Positions 24,936-34,794 of a stretch of DNA of 59,798 bases are shown piece after piece. The position numbers were made by a program, and so were the translations under genes. The notes under the pieces were generated by a model, which was not told where the DNA came from, did not search any database, and saw only the letters and a program-made list of their open reading frames with translations. Source of the DNA: Nocardiopsis endophytica (GTDB lineage Bacteria; Actinomycetota; Actinomycetes; Streptosporangiales; Streptosporangiaceae); NCBI RefSeq assembly GCF_027706725.1, contig NZ_JAQFWQ010000039.1, positions 1 through 59,798 of the forward strand, given 5' to 3'. Numbering within the stretch: position 1 is the stretch's first letter; each line of letters begins with the position of its first letter.

Positions 24936-25460
24936 CCTCGCTCACGCCTCTCGCCGGCGGTGGTCGGACGGTGACCACCATCCATTTCATCCGCGCGGGA
25001 GGGAGTGTCAAGACCCGTCGGGGCAGACCTTGCCCAGCCTTTAAGCCCTGCGGGCGAACCGGTGGGGCGCGCGGGGCGCGGTCGGGCAGGAGGGGTTTCG
25101 GTCGTGGCGGTCCGAACCGTTGCGACGGCCCCCTCCACCGCGGCGTGCGGGGGGCCCACGGGACAGGGCGAAAAAAGGGGGGCCGAAAAACCGGCAGGGG
25201 AAGGCGGGGAGAAAAGGGACGGCGTATCATCTGTCCTCTGCAGTCGCCCCCGACTTTCCGTCGCCGTCCGGCCCGCCGGACCGATGTGGCTTATGCTGTG
25301 GCGGTGGCGGCGACCGAGCCGCGCCGCATCGCCCCTCGGGCGGGGCCCTCCGCCCCGTCCGCCGAGCGCGGCCCGGCCGGAGCAGATGTGCACGTGTTTC
25401 CGGCGCTCGCGCGCGCGAGCCCCCGTCCAACGGGGGAAGGACCCCCCGGAGGTGTCACTG
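24936..25460. other. Long intergenic region upstream of the phosphatase gene
   Basis: About 525 bp without a credible gene. It contains a purine-rich stretch at about 25165-25225 (GCGAAAAAAGGGGGGCCG and GGGAGAAAAGGGACGG) and, just after it, GTATCATCTGTCC. The promoter of the SpoIIE-family gene is probably here. Frames across it show no domain. Confidence 0.45.
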
Positions 25461-27518
25461 GTGAGCACCGAGACGTCCGTTCCGCTCCCTCGCATGTCCG
25501 GACTCGGCCCCTCCGACTCGGCGCTGCTGGACACGATCCTCAAGGAAGCCCCGATCGGCTTCGCGCTCTTCGACTCCTCCTGCCGCTTCCAGCGGGTCAA
25601 CCCGTCCCTGGCCGCCGTGTACGGGGTGGACGAGCAGGACTGCCTCGGACTGCGCCCCGCCGACGTGCTCGGCCCGGCCGACGCCGCCGCCCACGAGACC
25701 GCCCTGGCGGCCGTCATCACCGGCGACCGCGACCTGTGCGGCGAGCACCGCTTCCCCGCGGCCGGGGACGGCGGCCACTGGGCGCTGTCCTGGTTCCCGG
25801 TGCACGACGGCGCCGGCGACGTCGACGGGGTGGCCCTGATCGCCGTCGACCTGGGCGAGAAGAACGGCCGCCGCCGCACCGAGGAGCGCTACCGGGCCCT
25901 GCTGGCCGCCACCAACCAGGTGGTGTGGACCGCGTGCACCGACGGCCTGGTCACCGAGGACTGCCCGGAGTGGCGCGCGGTCACCGGCCAGTCGGAGGAG
26001 GAGTACCGGGGCCGGGGCTGGCTCGACGCCGTCCACCCCGACGACCGCCCGCGGGTGGAGCGCGCCTGGGACGACGCGGTCGCCGACCGCACCCTGTTCG
26101 ACGAGACCTTCCGGGTGCGCACCCGCTCCGGCGACCACCGCCACTTCCGCTCCCGCGCGCTGCTGATCGGCGACGGGGCGGCCTCCGAGTGGGTCGGCCA
26201 CAACACCGACGTGACCACCCAGCACGAGGGCGACGAGATGCGCCAGCGCCTCACCCAGCAGCTCGGCGAGGCGGCCCTGCGCACCGTGCGCCTGCAGAAG
26301 GCCACCGCCGACCTGGCCGAGGCGCTCACCGTCGCCGAGGTCGTGCAGGCCATGGCGGAGATCGGCCGCTCGGCCGTGGGCGCCGACCGCACCCGCGTGG
26401 CCGAGCTGGACGACGGCCGCACCCGGCTGCGGGTGATCGGCGAGTCCGGGGTGCCCGAGCGCGCCCGCTCCGCCGGGGCCGGGCAGGACGCCCTGATGGG
26501 GCTGGCCGTGCGCGACCTGCGCCCGCGCTTCGCCGGACGGCCCGAGGAGCTGCGCGCCCTGCTGGAGGAGGAGGAGCACGAGGCCGCCGCGGAGGAGCCC
26601 GCCCCCGGCGAACGTGCCTGGGCCGCGCTGCCACTGCTCAGCGGCGGCAAACCGATCGGCGCCCTGGGCTTCTCCTACGCCGCCGCGCGCGACGTGCCCG
26701 ACGAGGAGAAGGTCTTCCTGGAGGCGCTGGCCGGCCAGTGCGCCCTGGCGCTGGAGCGGGCCAAGCTCTTCGAGCGCGAGCACCGCACCGCCGAGGCGCT
26801 GCAGGCCAGCCTGCTGCCCGAGGACCTGCCGGAGGTGCAGGGCGTGCGGATGCGCGCCTTCTACCGCTCGGGCACCCAGCACGTGCAGGTCGGCGGCGAC
26901 TGGTACGACGCCTTCCCGCTGCCCGACGGCCGCGTGGCCGGGGTGCTGGGCGACGTCATGGGCAAGGGCATCAAGGCCGCCACCGGGATGAGCCGGGTGC
27001 GCAACGCGCTGCGGGCGCTGGCCTTCAGCATGCCCGAGCCCGCCGACGTGCTCACCGGCCTGGACCGCATGTTCGACGCCACCGAGGGCGCCGACCAGGT
27101 GACCACGCTCGTGTACTTCGTGCTCGACCCGGAGACCGGCCAGATCGACCTGAGCAACGCCGGGCACCTGCCGCCGCTGGTGGTCACCGAGAGCACCGAG
27201 CCCTGGCTGCTGGAGACCGAGCCCGACACGCCCCTGGGCGTGCGGGCCGAGCGGGGCCATCATAAGTTTTTCGTCCAACCCGGTAACACCGTGGTGCTCT
27301 ACTCCGATGGACTTGTTGAGAACCGGAGGCGGTCCGTCGCGTCCGGGCTGGAAGAATTGGTCACCGTTGCGTCTCAGGCGCCGCCGGAGGTGGTGGGGGA
27401 TCCACAGCACATGCTCCAGTACCTTGTGGAGGGCATGCTCGCAGGGTATGAGCAGGACGACGACGTCACGCTGCTCGCCGTCCACCTCCCGGTGATCGAG
27501 GCCGCACCGGAGGCGTAG
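25461..27518 (+). CDS. PAS-GAF-PP2C (SpoIIE/RsbU-type) serine phosphatase
   Basis: A 685-residue signalling phosphatase. Two PAS domains (about 20-130 and 140-260), a GAF domain (about 275-440) and a PP2C/SpoIIE domain (about 460-675) follow in order. The PP2C metal-binding Asps are in GGDWYDAF (about residue 478), LGDVMGKG and VLYSDGLVE, and the family motif SLLPEDLP precedes them. Such enzymes dephosphorylate anti-sigma-factor antagonists. There is no membrane segment, so it senses cytoplasmic signals. GGAGG lies 8 nt before the GTG at 25461. The last 250 nt are clearly less GC-rich than the rest, and the gene ends 294 bp before hrdB. Confidence 0.93.
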   Translation: MSTETSVPLPRMSGLGPSDSALLDTILKEAPIGFALFDSSCRFQRVNPSLAAVYGVDEQDCLGLRPADVLGPADAAAHETALAAVITGDRDLCGEHRFPAAGDGGHWALSWFPVHDGAGDVDGVALIAVDLGEKNGRRRTEERYRALLAATNQVVWTACTDGLVTEDCPEWRAVTGQSEEEYRGRGWLDAVHPDDRPRVERAWDDAVADRTLFDETFRVRTRSGDHRHFRSRALLIGDGAASEWVGHNTDVTTQHEGDEMRQRLTQQLGEAALRTVRLQKATADLAEALTVAEVVQAMAEIGRSAVGADRTRVAELDDGRTRLRVIGESGVPERARSAGAGQDALMGLAVRDLRPRFAGRPEELRALLEEEEHEAAAEEPAPGERAWAALPLLSGGKPIGALGFSYAAARDVPDEEKVFLEALAGQCALALERAKLFEREHRTAEALQASLLPEDLPEVQGVRMRAFYRSGTQHVQVGGDWYDAFPLPDGRVAGVLGDVMGKGIKAATGMSRVRNALRALAFSMPEPADVLTGLDRMFDATEGADQVTTLVYFVLDPETGQIDLSNAGHLPPLVVTESTEPWLLETEPDTPLGVRAERGHHKFFVQPGNTVVLYSDGLVENRRRSVASGLEELVTVASQAPPEVVGDPQHMLQYLVEGMLAGYEQDDDVTLLAVHLPVIEAAPEA

Positions 27519-27812
27519 ACCGTAAGAACAAGTCCGACACCTAAGGTGGAGGAACCATCATCCCCGCTCACGCGGGGGGTGGGGTCAGGACCCGACAGTG
27601 GGATCGGATCCGTGCGGCCGCGGAGAAAAATCCTACTGGGCGGATGGGCCCAAACGCTAGAGAGGGCGCATACGCTGATAGGGAATCGGCAACCCCGCCT
27701 CGCGGGCGGGGACGATCCCGGGCAACAGCCGGGGGGCGGTGGCTCCGCCTCCCACAGGTCTTCGGACCGCCGGGTCCAGCAATCTCGCCACACGTCCGTT
27801 CGAGAGGTGTTT
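27519..27812 (+). promoter_or_regulatory. hrdB upstream region
   Basis: The 294 bp between the phosphatase gene and hrdB hold no gene. ATACGCTGATAGGGAATCGG at about 27669-27688 has a -10-like look. CCCCGCCT/GGGCGGGG near 27693-27712 forms a hairpin in the leader. GAGAGG at 27802-27807 is the ribosome binding site. Confidence 0.45.
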
Positions 27813-29579
27813 GTGTCACCTGCCAGTTCGACCCGCTCTAAACAGCCGGAGTCGCTGCAAGAGCCCGTCATCCAGCAGCTGATCGAGCGTGGGCGGTCCC
27901 AGGGGTACCTTGAGCCCGAGGACGTGCGCCGTGCCTTCGAAGAGGCCGACATCCCGATGTCCCAGGCCCAGGCCGTGCTGCGCAGCCTGACCAAGGAGGG
28001 CGTCACCCTCGTCGTCGGTGCCGAGGAGTCCGCGCCCTCGCGCCGCAAGTCCGCGCGCCGCAAGAACGCGGCCCCGAAGAAGCCGGCCGCCCGGTCCTCC
28101 TCCGCGCCGTCCGCCTCCTCGGCCCAGCCCTCGTCGGCCTCCGCGTCCGGTTCGGCCTCCCGCACCACGCGGCGCGCCGCCGCGGCGCAGGAGCAGCCCG
28201 AGACGGTGACCGCGGTCGTGGACTCCGGCGCCGCCGAGGACGCCCCGCGCAAGCGGGCCGCCGAGGCCGATGAGGCCCAGGCGCGCCCGGCGAAGAAGGC
28301 GGCCGCCAAGAAGGCCGCGGCCAAGCCGGCGGCCAAGGCCGCGCCCGCCGCCAAGAAGGCGGCGGCCAAGGGCGGGGCGAAGAAGAAGGACGAGCCCGCG
28401 CTGGAGGTCGCCGAGGACGACGGGGACGACCTCGACCTCGAGGTCGCCGACTCCGAGGAGATCGAGGACACCGGCGCCGAGCTGGAGCTGGTCGAGGACA
28501 CCGAGGACAAGCCCGAGCCGGTCGGCGGGCCGATCGCCCCGGCCGGGGGCAAGCCCGAGGTCGTCGGCATCCCGGAGAAGGCGGCGGCCAACACCTCCGA
28601 GGACGAGGCCTTCGTCCTCTACGACGATGACGACGACGCCCCCGCCGCGCAGGTGGTGGCGGCCGGCGCCACCGCCGACCCGGTCAAGGACTACCTCAAG
28701 CAGATCGGCAACGTGGCGCTGCTCAACGCCGAGCAGGAGGTCGAGCTCGCCAAGCGGATCGAGGCCGGCCTGTTCGCGGAGGAGAAGCTCGCCGAGGAGC
28801 GCGACGTCCTGAGCGACGAGTTCCTCGACGAGCTGGAGTGGATCGCCGGCGACGGCGCCCGCGCCAAGAAGCACCTGCTGGAGGCCAACCTCCGGCTGGT
28901 CGTCTCGCTGGCCAAGCGCTACACCGGCCGCGGCATGCTCTTCCTGGACCTGATCCAGGAGGGCAACCTGGGCCTGATCCGCGCCGTGGAGAAGTTCGAC
29001 TACACCAAGGGCTTCAAGTTCTCCACCTACGCCACCTGGTGGATCCGCCAGGCCATCACGCGCGCGATGGCCGACCAGGCGCGGACCATCCGCATCCCGG
29101 TGCACATGGTGGAGGTCATCAACAAGCTGGCCCGCGTGCAGCGCCAGATGCTGCAGGACCTCGGCCGCGAACCCACTCCGGAGGAGCTCGCCAAGGAGCT
29201 CGACATGACCCCGGAGAAGGTCGTGGAGGTGCAGAAGTACGGCCGCGAGCCGATCTCCCTGCACACCCCGCTGGGCGAGGACGGCGACAGCGAGTTCGGC
29301 GACCTCATCGAGGACTCCGAGGCCATCCAGCCGGGCGAGGCGGTCAGCTTCACCCTGCTGCAGGAGCAGCTCCACTCGGTGCTCGACACCCTGTCCGAGC
29401 GCGAGGCGGGCGTGGTCTCCATGCGGTTCGGCCTCACCGACGGCCAGCCCAAGACCCTCGACGAGATCGGGAAGGTCTACGGGGTCACGCGCGAGCGGAT
29501 CCGACAGATAGAGAGCAAGACGATGTCCAAGCTGCGGCACCCGTCGCGGTCCCAGGTGCTTCGCGACTACCTGGACTGA
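27813..29579 (+). CDS. hrdB: Principal RNA polymerase sigma factor HrdB/RpoD
   Basis: The housekeeping sigma-70 factor, 588 residues. The N-terminal 285 residues hold a Lys/Ala-rich tract ([18 protein letters not shown]) followed by a strongly acidic stretch, as in HrdB of Streptomyces. Region 1.2 begins near residue 289 ([11 protein letters not shown]), region 2 near 354 ([31 protein letters not shown] for -10 recognition), region 3 follows, and region 4.2 at about 549-579 carries the helix-turn-helix for the -35 box ([10 protein letters not shown]). The GTG at 27813 has GAGAGG before it. A 14-bp terminator follows. Confidence 0.96.
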   Translation: MSPASSTRSKQPESLQEPVIQQLIERGRSQGYLEPEDVRRAFEEADIPMSQAQAVLRSLTKEGVTLVVGAEESAPSRRKSARRKNAAPKKPAARSSSAPSASSAQPSSASASGSASRTTRRAAAAQEQPETVTAVVDSGAAEDAPRKRAAEADEAQARPAKKAAAKKAAAKPAAKAAPAAKKAAAKGGAKKKDEPALEVAEDDGDDLDLEVADSEEIEDTGAELELVEDTEDKPEPVGGPIAPAGGKPEVVGIPEKAAANTSEDEAFVLYDDDDDAPAAQVVAAGATADPVKDYLKQIGNVALLNAEQEVELAKRIEAGLFAEEKLAEERDVLSDEFLDELEWIAGDGARAKKHLLEANLRLVVSLAKRYTGRGMLFLDLIQEGNLGLIRAVEKFDYTKGFKFSTYATWWIRQAITRAMADQARTIRIPVHMVEVINKLARVQRQMLQDLGREPTPEELAKELDMTPEKVVEVQKYGREPISLHTPLGEDGDSEFGDLIEDSEAIQPGEAVSFTLLQEQLHSVLDTLSEREAGVVSMRFGLTDGQPKTLDEIGKVYGVTRERIRQIESKTMSKLRHPSRSQVLRDYLD

Positions 29580-29603
29580 CCTCGTCTGAGGAGATGCGGC
29601 GCC

Positions 29604-29638
29604 GCGGGCGCCGGCCGTTCACCCCGGCCGGCGCCCGC
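29604..29638 (+). terminator. Terminator of hrdB
   Basis: A perfect 14-bp stem, GCGGGCGCCGGCCG / CGGCCGGCGCCCGC, with a 7-nt loop, 24 nt after the stop codon. Confidence 0.8.
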
Positions 29639-29874
29639 GATGCCGTCGGCTTCGGCGGTGCGCCCGCGGACCGCGCGTCCTGCGACCCGGGTGTGGCGAG
29701 GCCCGGGAACCAGGCGCCGCGGTGCGCTCCGCCGAGGCGGATGTCGTTCACGTCCGTCATTCCGATCCAGCATCTTGCCGTTCACGATCCTCGCGGAGAG
29801 GGCGTATGGACGGGATAAAGCGTCGATACGGCTTCGTTACGCCCTCCCGTCGCCCTCCACCACCCTCAACCCTG
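29639..29874. other. Non-coding spacer behind hrdB
   Basis: About 236 bp between the hrdB terminator and palindrome P3. I see no gene, promoter or repeat in it. Confidence 0.5.
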
Positions 29875-29875
29875 G

Positions 29876-29939
29876 CGATGATCTCGACAGAAGTGCTGCC
29901 GAACGAGCGATTTTGACAGCACTTCCGTCGAGATCATCG
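29876..29939. terminator. 64-bp palindrome element P3
   Basis: Arms CGATGATCTCGACAGAAGTG... and ...CACTTCCGTCGAGATCATCG pair over 23 bp with one mismatch around an 18-nt loop; one more outer pair also fits. It lies between the convergent hrdB and yaaA genes. Arms and loop edges closely match element P5 at 54125. Confidence 0.85.
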
Positions 29940-29945
29940 CGGGGG

Positions 29946-30743
29946 TCAGTCGCGGATGACCACGTCCAGCGTCGACGGGCGCCCCGCCTTGGCCGGGGCC
30001 GTCAGCTCGGCGGTGTGCCCCAGGTCGTTCAGCGCCTCGGCCAGCTCCGCAGGCGTCTCCGGCGCCCGTCCCTCGGCGAGCAGGGTGTGGGCGATCGCCC
30101 CGCGCGTCGCCTTGGCCATGTGGCTGACCACGCTGCGCTTCACCTCGCCGCCCTTGACGGTCTCCTTCAGCACCCGCACCGTCGCCGTTCGGTCGGCGAC
30201 CTCCCCGGAGGGCTTGAACGCCGCCGCGTACGTCGATGAGCGGCAGTCGACGACGAGCCGCCCCTCCGCTCGCTTGGCCACCGCGTCGGTCAGGTGCGAG
30301 CGCCAGAAGGTTCCCAGGGCTCCCACGGGAGGCAGCTTGACGCCCATCGACAGGCGGTACGGGGGCAGCGGGTCGCCGACCCCCACCGCACCCCACAGCC
30401 CGGAGAACACCAGCACGGAATCACGCATGCGCTCCGCCGCCGGGCCGGACAGCAGCTCGCCCAGCCGCAGGTTGTCGTAGAGAACACCGGTGTACAGCCG
30501 CGCGGCGGGAAGCGTTGGCGCCGTGCGCAGCGCAAGGTTCCGGCCGACGGCGTCGGCCTGGCCTGGCGTGAGGCCGAGGACCTCCATGGCCCGCTCGCGG
30601 GGGCCCGAGCACACGGCCTCCAGGGACTCCAGCACCGCCTCCCGAGCCCCGTTCACCTCGGGCAGCGACAGCTCGGCGAGGTCCAGCGCGGGACCGTCCC
30701 CCTCGGTCGCCTTGCCTTCGGACGGGGGCAGCAGGATGAGCAT
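29946..30743 (-). CDS. yaaA: YaaA-family peroxide-stress protein
   Basis: A 265-residue cytoplasmic DUF328/UPF0246 protein. Family hallmarks are the N-terminal MLILLPPSEGKATEG, the middle SGLWGAVGVGDPLPPYRLSMG, and VVDCRSSTYAAAF. In E. coli YaaA lowers free iron and protects DNA during peroxide stress; whether the actinobacterial branch does the same is not known. GAGGGAG precedes the ATG at 30743. It could be cotranscribed with the small upstream gene at 30867. Confidence 0.9.
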   Translation of the reverse strand: MLILLPPSEGKATEGDGPALDLAELSLPEVNGAREAVLESLEAVCSGPRERAMEVLGLTPGQADAVGRNLALRTAPTLPAARLYTGVLYDNLRLGELLSGPAAERMRDSVLVFSGLWGAVGVGDPLPPYRLSMGVKLPPVGALGTFWRSHLTDAVAKRAEGRLVVDCRSSTYAAAFKPSGEVADRTATVRVLKETVKGGEVKRSVVSHMAKATRGAIAHTLLAEGRAPETPAELAEALNDLGHTAELTAPAKAGRPSTLDVVIRD

Positions 30744-30866
30744 GGACTCCCTCTCACAGCGAACCGGGCGGTGCCCGATGGCGGCCGCCCGGTGGTCGTC
30801 GACCGCCGGTCAGGCGGTGTGGGCTCTCAAAACCCTGATCGTAGTGCAGTGATGCCAGTGCGCCTC

Positions 30867-31091
30867 TCACGGGGACCGGCGGGGCCGGTAGTTCCGCTTG
30901 TCACTCAAGAACTCCAAGTCGAGTCCTCCACTGTCCGCGAGGGCCTGAAGCCCTCGGAGTGCGGCCGAGCGCTCTCGGCGAAGTCGGGCCTCCTCTTCGG
31001 TGATCTCCTCGTCATCGTGCGAGGGAGAGTCCTCGTCCGTCGGGCCACCGGACATCTGCTCCGGCAATCCGTCCTCCCAGGGAGTCGGCAC
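30867..31091 (-). CDS. Small acidic protein, unknown function
   Basis: A predicted 74-residue protein. The first half is very acidic (DEDSPSHDDEEITEEE), the second half helical and then basic (LEFLSDKRNYRPRRSP). No family is recognised. The frame is open far upstream as a shadow of the GNAT gene. I chose the GTG at 31091, where AGGA lies close upstream; this start is uncertain. It is divergent from the GNAT gene and lies 123 bp before yaaA on the same strand. Confidence 0.5.
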   Translation of the reverse strand: MPTPWEDGLPEQMSGGPTDEDSPSHDDEEITEEEARLRRERSAALRGLQALADSGGLDLEFLSDKRNYRPRRSP

Positions 31092-31157
31092 GAAATCCTG
31101 ATGACCCTCTGTGTAGCATCCCGACCCGCGCGATGAACGGCTTTCGAGGGAGAGCGC

Positions 31158-31883
31158 ATGACCATCGGCACATGGGCGGCGAGGCTGGCCGAGGACTGGC
31201 CGGCCGCTGAGGTCGAGGTGCGGGGCGGCTGGCGCCTCGGTGCGGACGGCGGTGTCACCCGCCGTGCCAACTCCGCGCTCCCGGTCGGGCCCGAGCCCCG
31301 TATCGAGGCCATGGAGGCGTTCTACCGCGAGCGCGGCATCACCCCCTGCGTCCAGGTGTGGAGCGGCGACCCCGGCACCGACGAGGCCCTCGTCGCCCGC
31401 GTCGACGCCGCGCTCGAAGCGCGCGGCTACCGGGCCGAGCAGAGCACGCTCCTGATGACCAGGCCGCTCGGCGCCGCCCCGGCCCCGCCCGAGGGCGTCG
31501 ACGTGCTTCCCGGACCCGACGAGCGGTGGCGCGCCGTGGCGGACGCCTCCGGCGAGAGCCCGACCCGCACGCAAGGCGCCCTGCGCATCCTCGGCCGGGC
31601 CCCCGTCGTCGGGTACGCGGTCGACGCGGACGGCGCCGCGCGGGGGAGCGTGGCCGTCGGCGGCGGCCGCTGCGGGATCTTCACCATGACCACGGTGCCC
31701 GCCGAGCGCGGGCGCGGACGGGCGGGGCGCATCATGGACGCCCTCCTCGCCTGGGCGCACGCCAAGGGCGCCCACGAGGCCTATCTGGTGGTCGAGGCCG
31801 ACAACGCCGCCGCCGTGCGCGCCTACGGCCGGGCCGGGTTCGTGAAGGTGGGCGGCTACCGCTACCGGGTCGCGCCGGGCTGA
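31158..31883 (+). CDS. GNAT-family N-acetyltransferase
   Basis: A 241-residue acetyltransferase. The N-terminal half has WRLGADGGVTRRANSALP, seen in the group containing M. tuberculosis Rv0428c; the C-terminal half is the GNAT domain with the acetyl-CoA motif PAERGRGRAGRIM and the closing ADNAAAVRAYGRAGF. The substrate is unknown. GAGGGAGAG is the ribosome binding site before the ATG at 31158. A strong terminator separates it from the convergent DUF7455 gene. Confidence 0.88.
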   Translation: MTIGTWAARLAEDWPAAEVEVRGGWRLGADGGVTRRANSALPVGPEPRIEAMEAFYRERGITPCVQVWSGDPGTDEALVARVDAALEARGYRAEQSTLLMTRPLGAAPAPPEGVDVLPGPDERWRAVADASGESPTRTQGALRILGRAPVVGYAVDADGAARGSVAVGGGRCGIFTMTTVPAERGRGRAGRIMDALLAWAHAKGAHEAYLVVEADNAAAVRAYGRAGFVKVGGYRYRVAPG

Positions 31884-31945
31884 TCCCGTGTGACCGCGGT
31901 GCGCAGGCGTGCGGTCACGGTGCGCACCGCCCCCGGAACGACACC

Positions 31946-31975
31946 GAGGCGGCGGCCCGGTCGGGCCGCCGCCTC
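31946..31975. terminator. Bidirectional terminator between GNAT and DUF7455 genes
   Basis: A perfect 14-bp stem, GAGGCGGCGGCCCG / CGGGCCGCCGCCTC, with only 2 nt between the arms. It lies between the 3' ends of two convergent genes. Confidence 0.75.
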
Positions 31976-31997
31976 AGGTCTGCCAGGGGTGGAGTTC

Positions 31998-32228
31998 CTA
32001 ACGCTCCTCATCGGGGGACGTGGCCGGGGTCTCCTGCAGCCGGCTGGTCTCGTCCTGGATCTCAGCGGCGATCTTGCGGATCTCGTCGTCGTGCTCGCGC
32101 ATGTGGTGAGCGCAGAACAGCAACTCTCCGCCGGAGTTGAGAAGCACCCGGACGTAGGCCTGCGCACCGCAGCGGTCGCAGCGGTCGGCGGCCGTCAGCG
32201 GCTGAGTGGGGGCAAGGGTTCCAGTCAC
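31998..32228 (-). CDS. DUF7455 zinc-ribbon-like small protein
   Basis: A 76-residue protein with a possible metal site: Cys17 and Cys20 (DRCDRCGAQAYVRVLL), then Cys39 and a His pair (LLFCAHHMREHDDEI). This is the DUF7455 pattern found in many actinobacteria, often beside the type II topoisomerase gene, as here where it is divergent from parE. The function is unknown. GAGGAAGG precedes the GTG at 32228. Confidence 0.85.
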   Translation of the reverse strand: MTGTLAPTQPLTAADRCDRCGAQAYVRVLLNSGGELLFCAHHMREHDDEIRKIAAEIQDETSRLQETPATSPDEER

Positions 32229-32636
32229 TTCGCCTTCCTCAATGCTCGGCGTTAGTCACCTCAGACAACATCTAACCGGCCCCCGACGTTCCCAACCTGG
32301 TCTTCTGTACGCCGACAGCGGAATCGGACGGCCCCCGGCCCGGGATGCGGACCGGCGACACGCCGTGCGGGGCGGGCGATGCCGCGGCCGGAGGCCCGTG
32401 GTAGAGAGGTGGTAATGTCGCTTGGGCCCGGCCGCGCGCCGCCGCCCGCACGCGCCCCGCCGCACCGCCGCGGTCGGGGGAGGCCGAGGTCGGCCCGGCG
32501 ATGTCCCCGCGCGCGGATAGGCTGGCCCGAGCCCCGGCGCCCGCGGGGAGAGGCCTCCCCGCCCGCCCGCGCCCCGCGCACGCAACGCCCCGGAGGGCGT
32601 CCGCGTGCCCTGTCCGACGAAGCAGGAGACGTCCAG
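32229..32636. other. Divergent DUF7455-parE intergenic region
   Basis: 408 bp with no credible gene. It should hold the promoters for both genes. GGTAGAGAGGTGGTAATGTC at 32400-32419 is an A/T-richer patch that may contain the parE promoter. The rest is Arg/Pro-coding shadow with very high GC. AGGAG at 32624-32628 is the parE ribosome binding site. Confidence 0.4.
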
Positions 32637-34742
32637 GTGACCGCCCTTACCGCCGCCGTCCACGAGCCCGAGGATTACTCCGCACGGCATCTTTCGGTCC
32701 TGGAAGGCCTGGAGGCGGTCCGCAAGCGCCCCGGCATGTACATCGGCTCGACCGACAGCCGCGGGCTCACCCACTGCATGTGGGAGATCATCGACAACTC
32801 GGTCGACGAGGCCCTCGGCGGCTTCTGCTCGCGCATCGACGTGGTGCTGCACGCCGACGGGTCGGTGGAGGTGCGCGACGACGGCCGCGGCATCCCCGTC
32901 GACGCCGAGCCCAAGTCCGGGCTGTCCGGCGTGGAGCTGGTGATGACCAAGCTGCACGCCGGGGGCAAGTTCGGCTCGGGCTCCTACACCGCCTCCGGCG
33001 GCCTGCACGGCGTGGGCGCCTCGGTGGTCAACGCCCTGTCGGCCCGCCTGGACGTGGAGGTCGACCGGGACGGGCGCACCCACTCCATGAGCTTCCGCCG
33101 GGGCATCCCCGGCTCCTTCTCCGACGCCGGGCCCGACGCCGCCTTCTCCGCCGGCTCCGGCCTGCACAAGGGCAAGAAGATCGCCAAGAGCGCCACCGGA
33201 ACGCGCGTGCGCTTCTGGGCCGACCGGCAGATCTTCCTCAAGGAGGCCGACATCGCCCGCGAGGCGCTGCTGGACCGGGCGCGCCAGACGGCCTTCCTCA
33301 TCCCGGGGCTGACCATCGCCGTGCGCGACGAGCGCACCGAGGGCGAGCCCCCCTTCACCGAGGAGTTCCGCTTCGACGGCGGGATCGGCGAGTTCTGCTC
33401 CTTCCTCGCCCCCGACGAGCCGATCTGCTCGGTCCTGCGCTTCCAGGGCCAGGGCCACTTCACCGAGACGGTGCCCGTCCTGGACGAGATGGGCCACATG
33501 ACCCCCACCGACGTCGAGCGCACCCTCGACGTGGACGTCGCGCTCCGGTGGGGGACCGGCTACGACTCCACCGTGCGCTCCTTCGTCAACGTGATCGCCA
33601 CCCCCAAGGGCGGCACGCACCTGGCCGGGTTCGAGCGCGCGCTGGTGCGGGTGGTCAACGACCAGCTCCGCGCCACCAAGCTGCTCAAGGCCAACGACGA
33701 CGCCGTCACCAAGGAGGACGTCCTCGAGGGCCTGACCGCCGTGGTGACGGTGCGCCTGCCCGAGCCGCAGTTCGAGGGCCAGACCAAGGAGATCCTGGGC
33801 ACCTCGGCGGCCTCGCGCATCGTGTCCCAGGTGGTCGCCAAGGAGCTGAAGGAGTTCCTGGCCTCCACGAAGCGCGCCGAGAAGCAGCAGGCCCGCACGG
33901 TGCTGGAGAAGGCCGTCAACGCCGCCAAGGCGCGCCTGGCCGCCCGCCAGCAGCGGGAGACCCAGCGCCGCAAGAACGCGCTGGAGAGCTCGGCGCTCCC
34001 GGCCAAGCTGGTGGACTGCCGCAGCGAGGGGCTGGACCGCAGCGAGCTGTTCATCGTCGAGGGGGACTCGGCGCTGGGCACCGCCAAGCTCGCCCGCGAC
34101 TCGGAGTTCCAGGCGCTGCTGCCGATCCGCGGCAAGATCCTCAACGTGCAGAAGTCCTCGGTGGGGGACATGCTCAAGAACGCCGAGTGCGCGGCCATCC
34201 TGCAGGTCATCGGCGCGGGTTCGGGCCGCACCTTCGACCTGGACGCGGCCCGCTACGGCCGGGTCATCCTGATGGCCGACGCCGACGTGGACGGCGCGCA
34301 CATCCGCTGCCTGCTGCTGACGCTGTTCTACCGGTACATGCGCCCGATGCTGGAGGCCGGGCGGGTGTACGCGGCCGTGCCGCCGCTGCACCGGATCGAG
34401 CTGACCAACGTGCGCAAGAAGCGCGGCGCCAAGCCCGAGGACCGCTACATCTACACCTACTCCGACGCCGAGCTGCAGCGGACGCTGCTGGAGCTGGAGA
34501 AGAAGGGCAAGACCTGGAAGGAGCCGGTGCAGCGGTACAAGGGCCTGGGTGAGATGGACGCCGACCAGCTCGCCGAGACCACGATGGACCCGCGCCACCG
34601 CACCCTGCGCCGCATCCGGGTGGAGCACGCCGAAGAGGCGGCCAAGGTGTTCGACCTGCTCATGGGCAACGAGGTCGCCCCGCGCCGCAAGTTCATCGCC
34701 GACGGCGCCCAGGAGCTGGACCCCGACCGCATCGACGCCTGA
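32637..34742 (+). CDS. parE: DNA topoisomerase IV (gyrase-like) subunit B
   Basis: The ATPase subunit of a type II topoisomerase, 701 residues. The GHKL ATPase domain shows EIIDNSVDEALGGF (Mg-binding Asn, catalytic Glu region), DDGRGIPV and GGLHGVGASVVNALS. The TOPRIM domain has IVEGDSALGTAKLARD with the metal Glu and DADVDGAHIRCLLLTLF. The end YKGLGEMDADQLAETTMDP is typical. I assign it to ParE rather than GyrB because it lies away from the origin genes dnaA-recF and shares the region with a ParC-like subunit. AGGAG precedes the GTG at 32637 by 8 nt. Confidence 0.92.
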   Translation: MTALTAAVHEPEDYSARHLSVLEGLEAVRKRPGMYIGSTDSRGLTHCMWEIIDNSVDEALGGFCSRIDVVLHADGSVEVRDDGRGIPVDAEPKSGLSGVELVMTKLHAGGKFGSGSYTASGGLHGVGASVVNALSARLDVEVDRDGRTHSMSFRRGIPGSFSDAGPDAAFSAGSGLHKGKKIAKSATGTRVRFWADRQIFLKEADIAREALLDRARQTAFLIPGLTIAVRDERTEGEPPFTEEFRFDGGIGEFCSFLAPDEPICSVLRFQGQGHFTETVPVLDEMGHMTPTDVERTLDVDVALRWGTGYDSTVRSFVNVIATPKGGTHLAGFERALVRVVNDQLRATKLLKANDDAVTKEDVLEGLTAVVTVRLPEPQFEGQTKEILGTSAASRIVSQVVAKELKEFLASTKRAEKQQARTVLEKAVNAAKARLAARQQRETQRRKNALESSALPAKLVDCRSEGLDRSELFIVEGDSALGTAKLARDSEFQALLPIRGKILNVQKSSVGDMLKNAECAAILQVIGAGSGRTFDLDAARYGRVILMADADVDGAHIRCLLLTLFYRYMRPMLEAGRVYAAVPPLHRIELTNVRKKRGAKPEDRYIYTYSDAELQRTLLELEKKGKTWKEPVQRYKGLGEMDADQLAETTMDPRHRTLRRIRVEHAEEAAKVFDLLMGNEVAPRRKFIADGAQELDPDRIDA

Positions 34743-34750
34743 GCGCGCAC

Positions 34751-34794
34751 GGCGCCCCTGCGCCCGGCCGCCCGTGGCCGGGGGCAGGGGCGCC
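34751..34794 (+). terminator. Terminator of parE
   Basis: An outer stem GGCGCCCCTGC / GCAGGGGCGCC with an inner stem CCCGGCC / GGCCGGG. It starts 8 nt after the stop codon. Confidence 0.75.
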
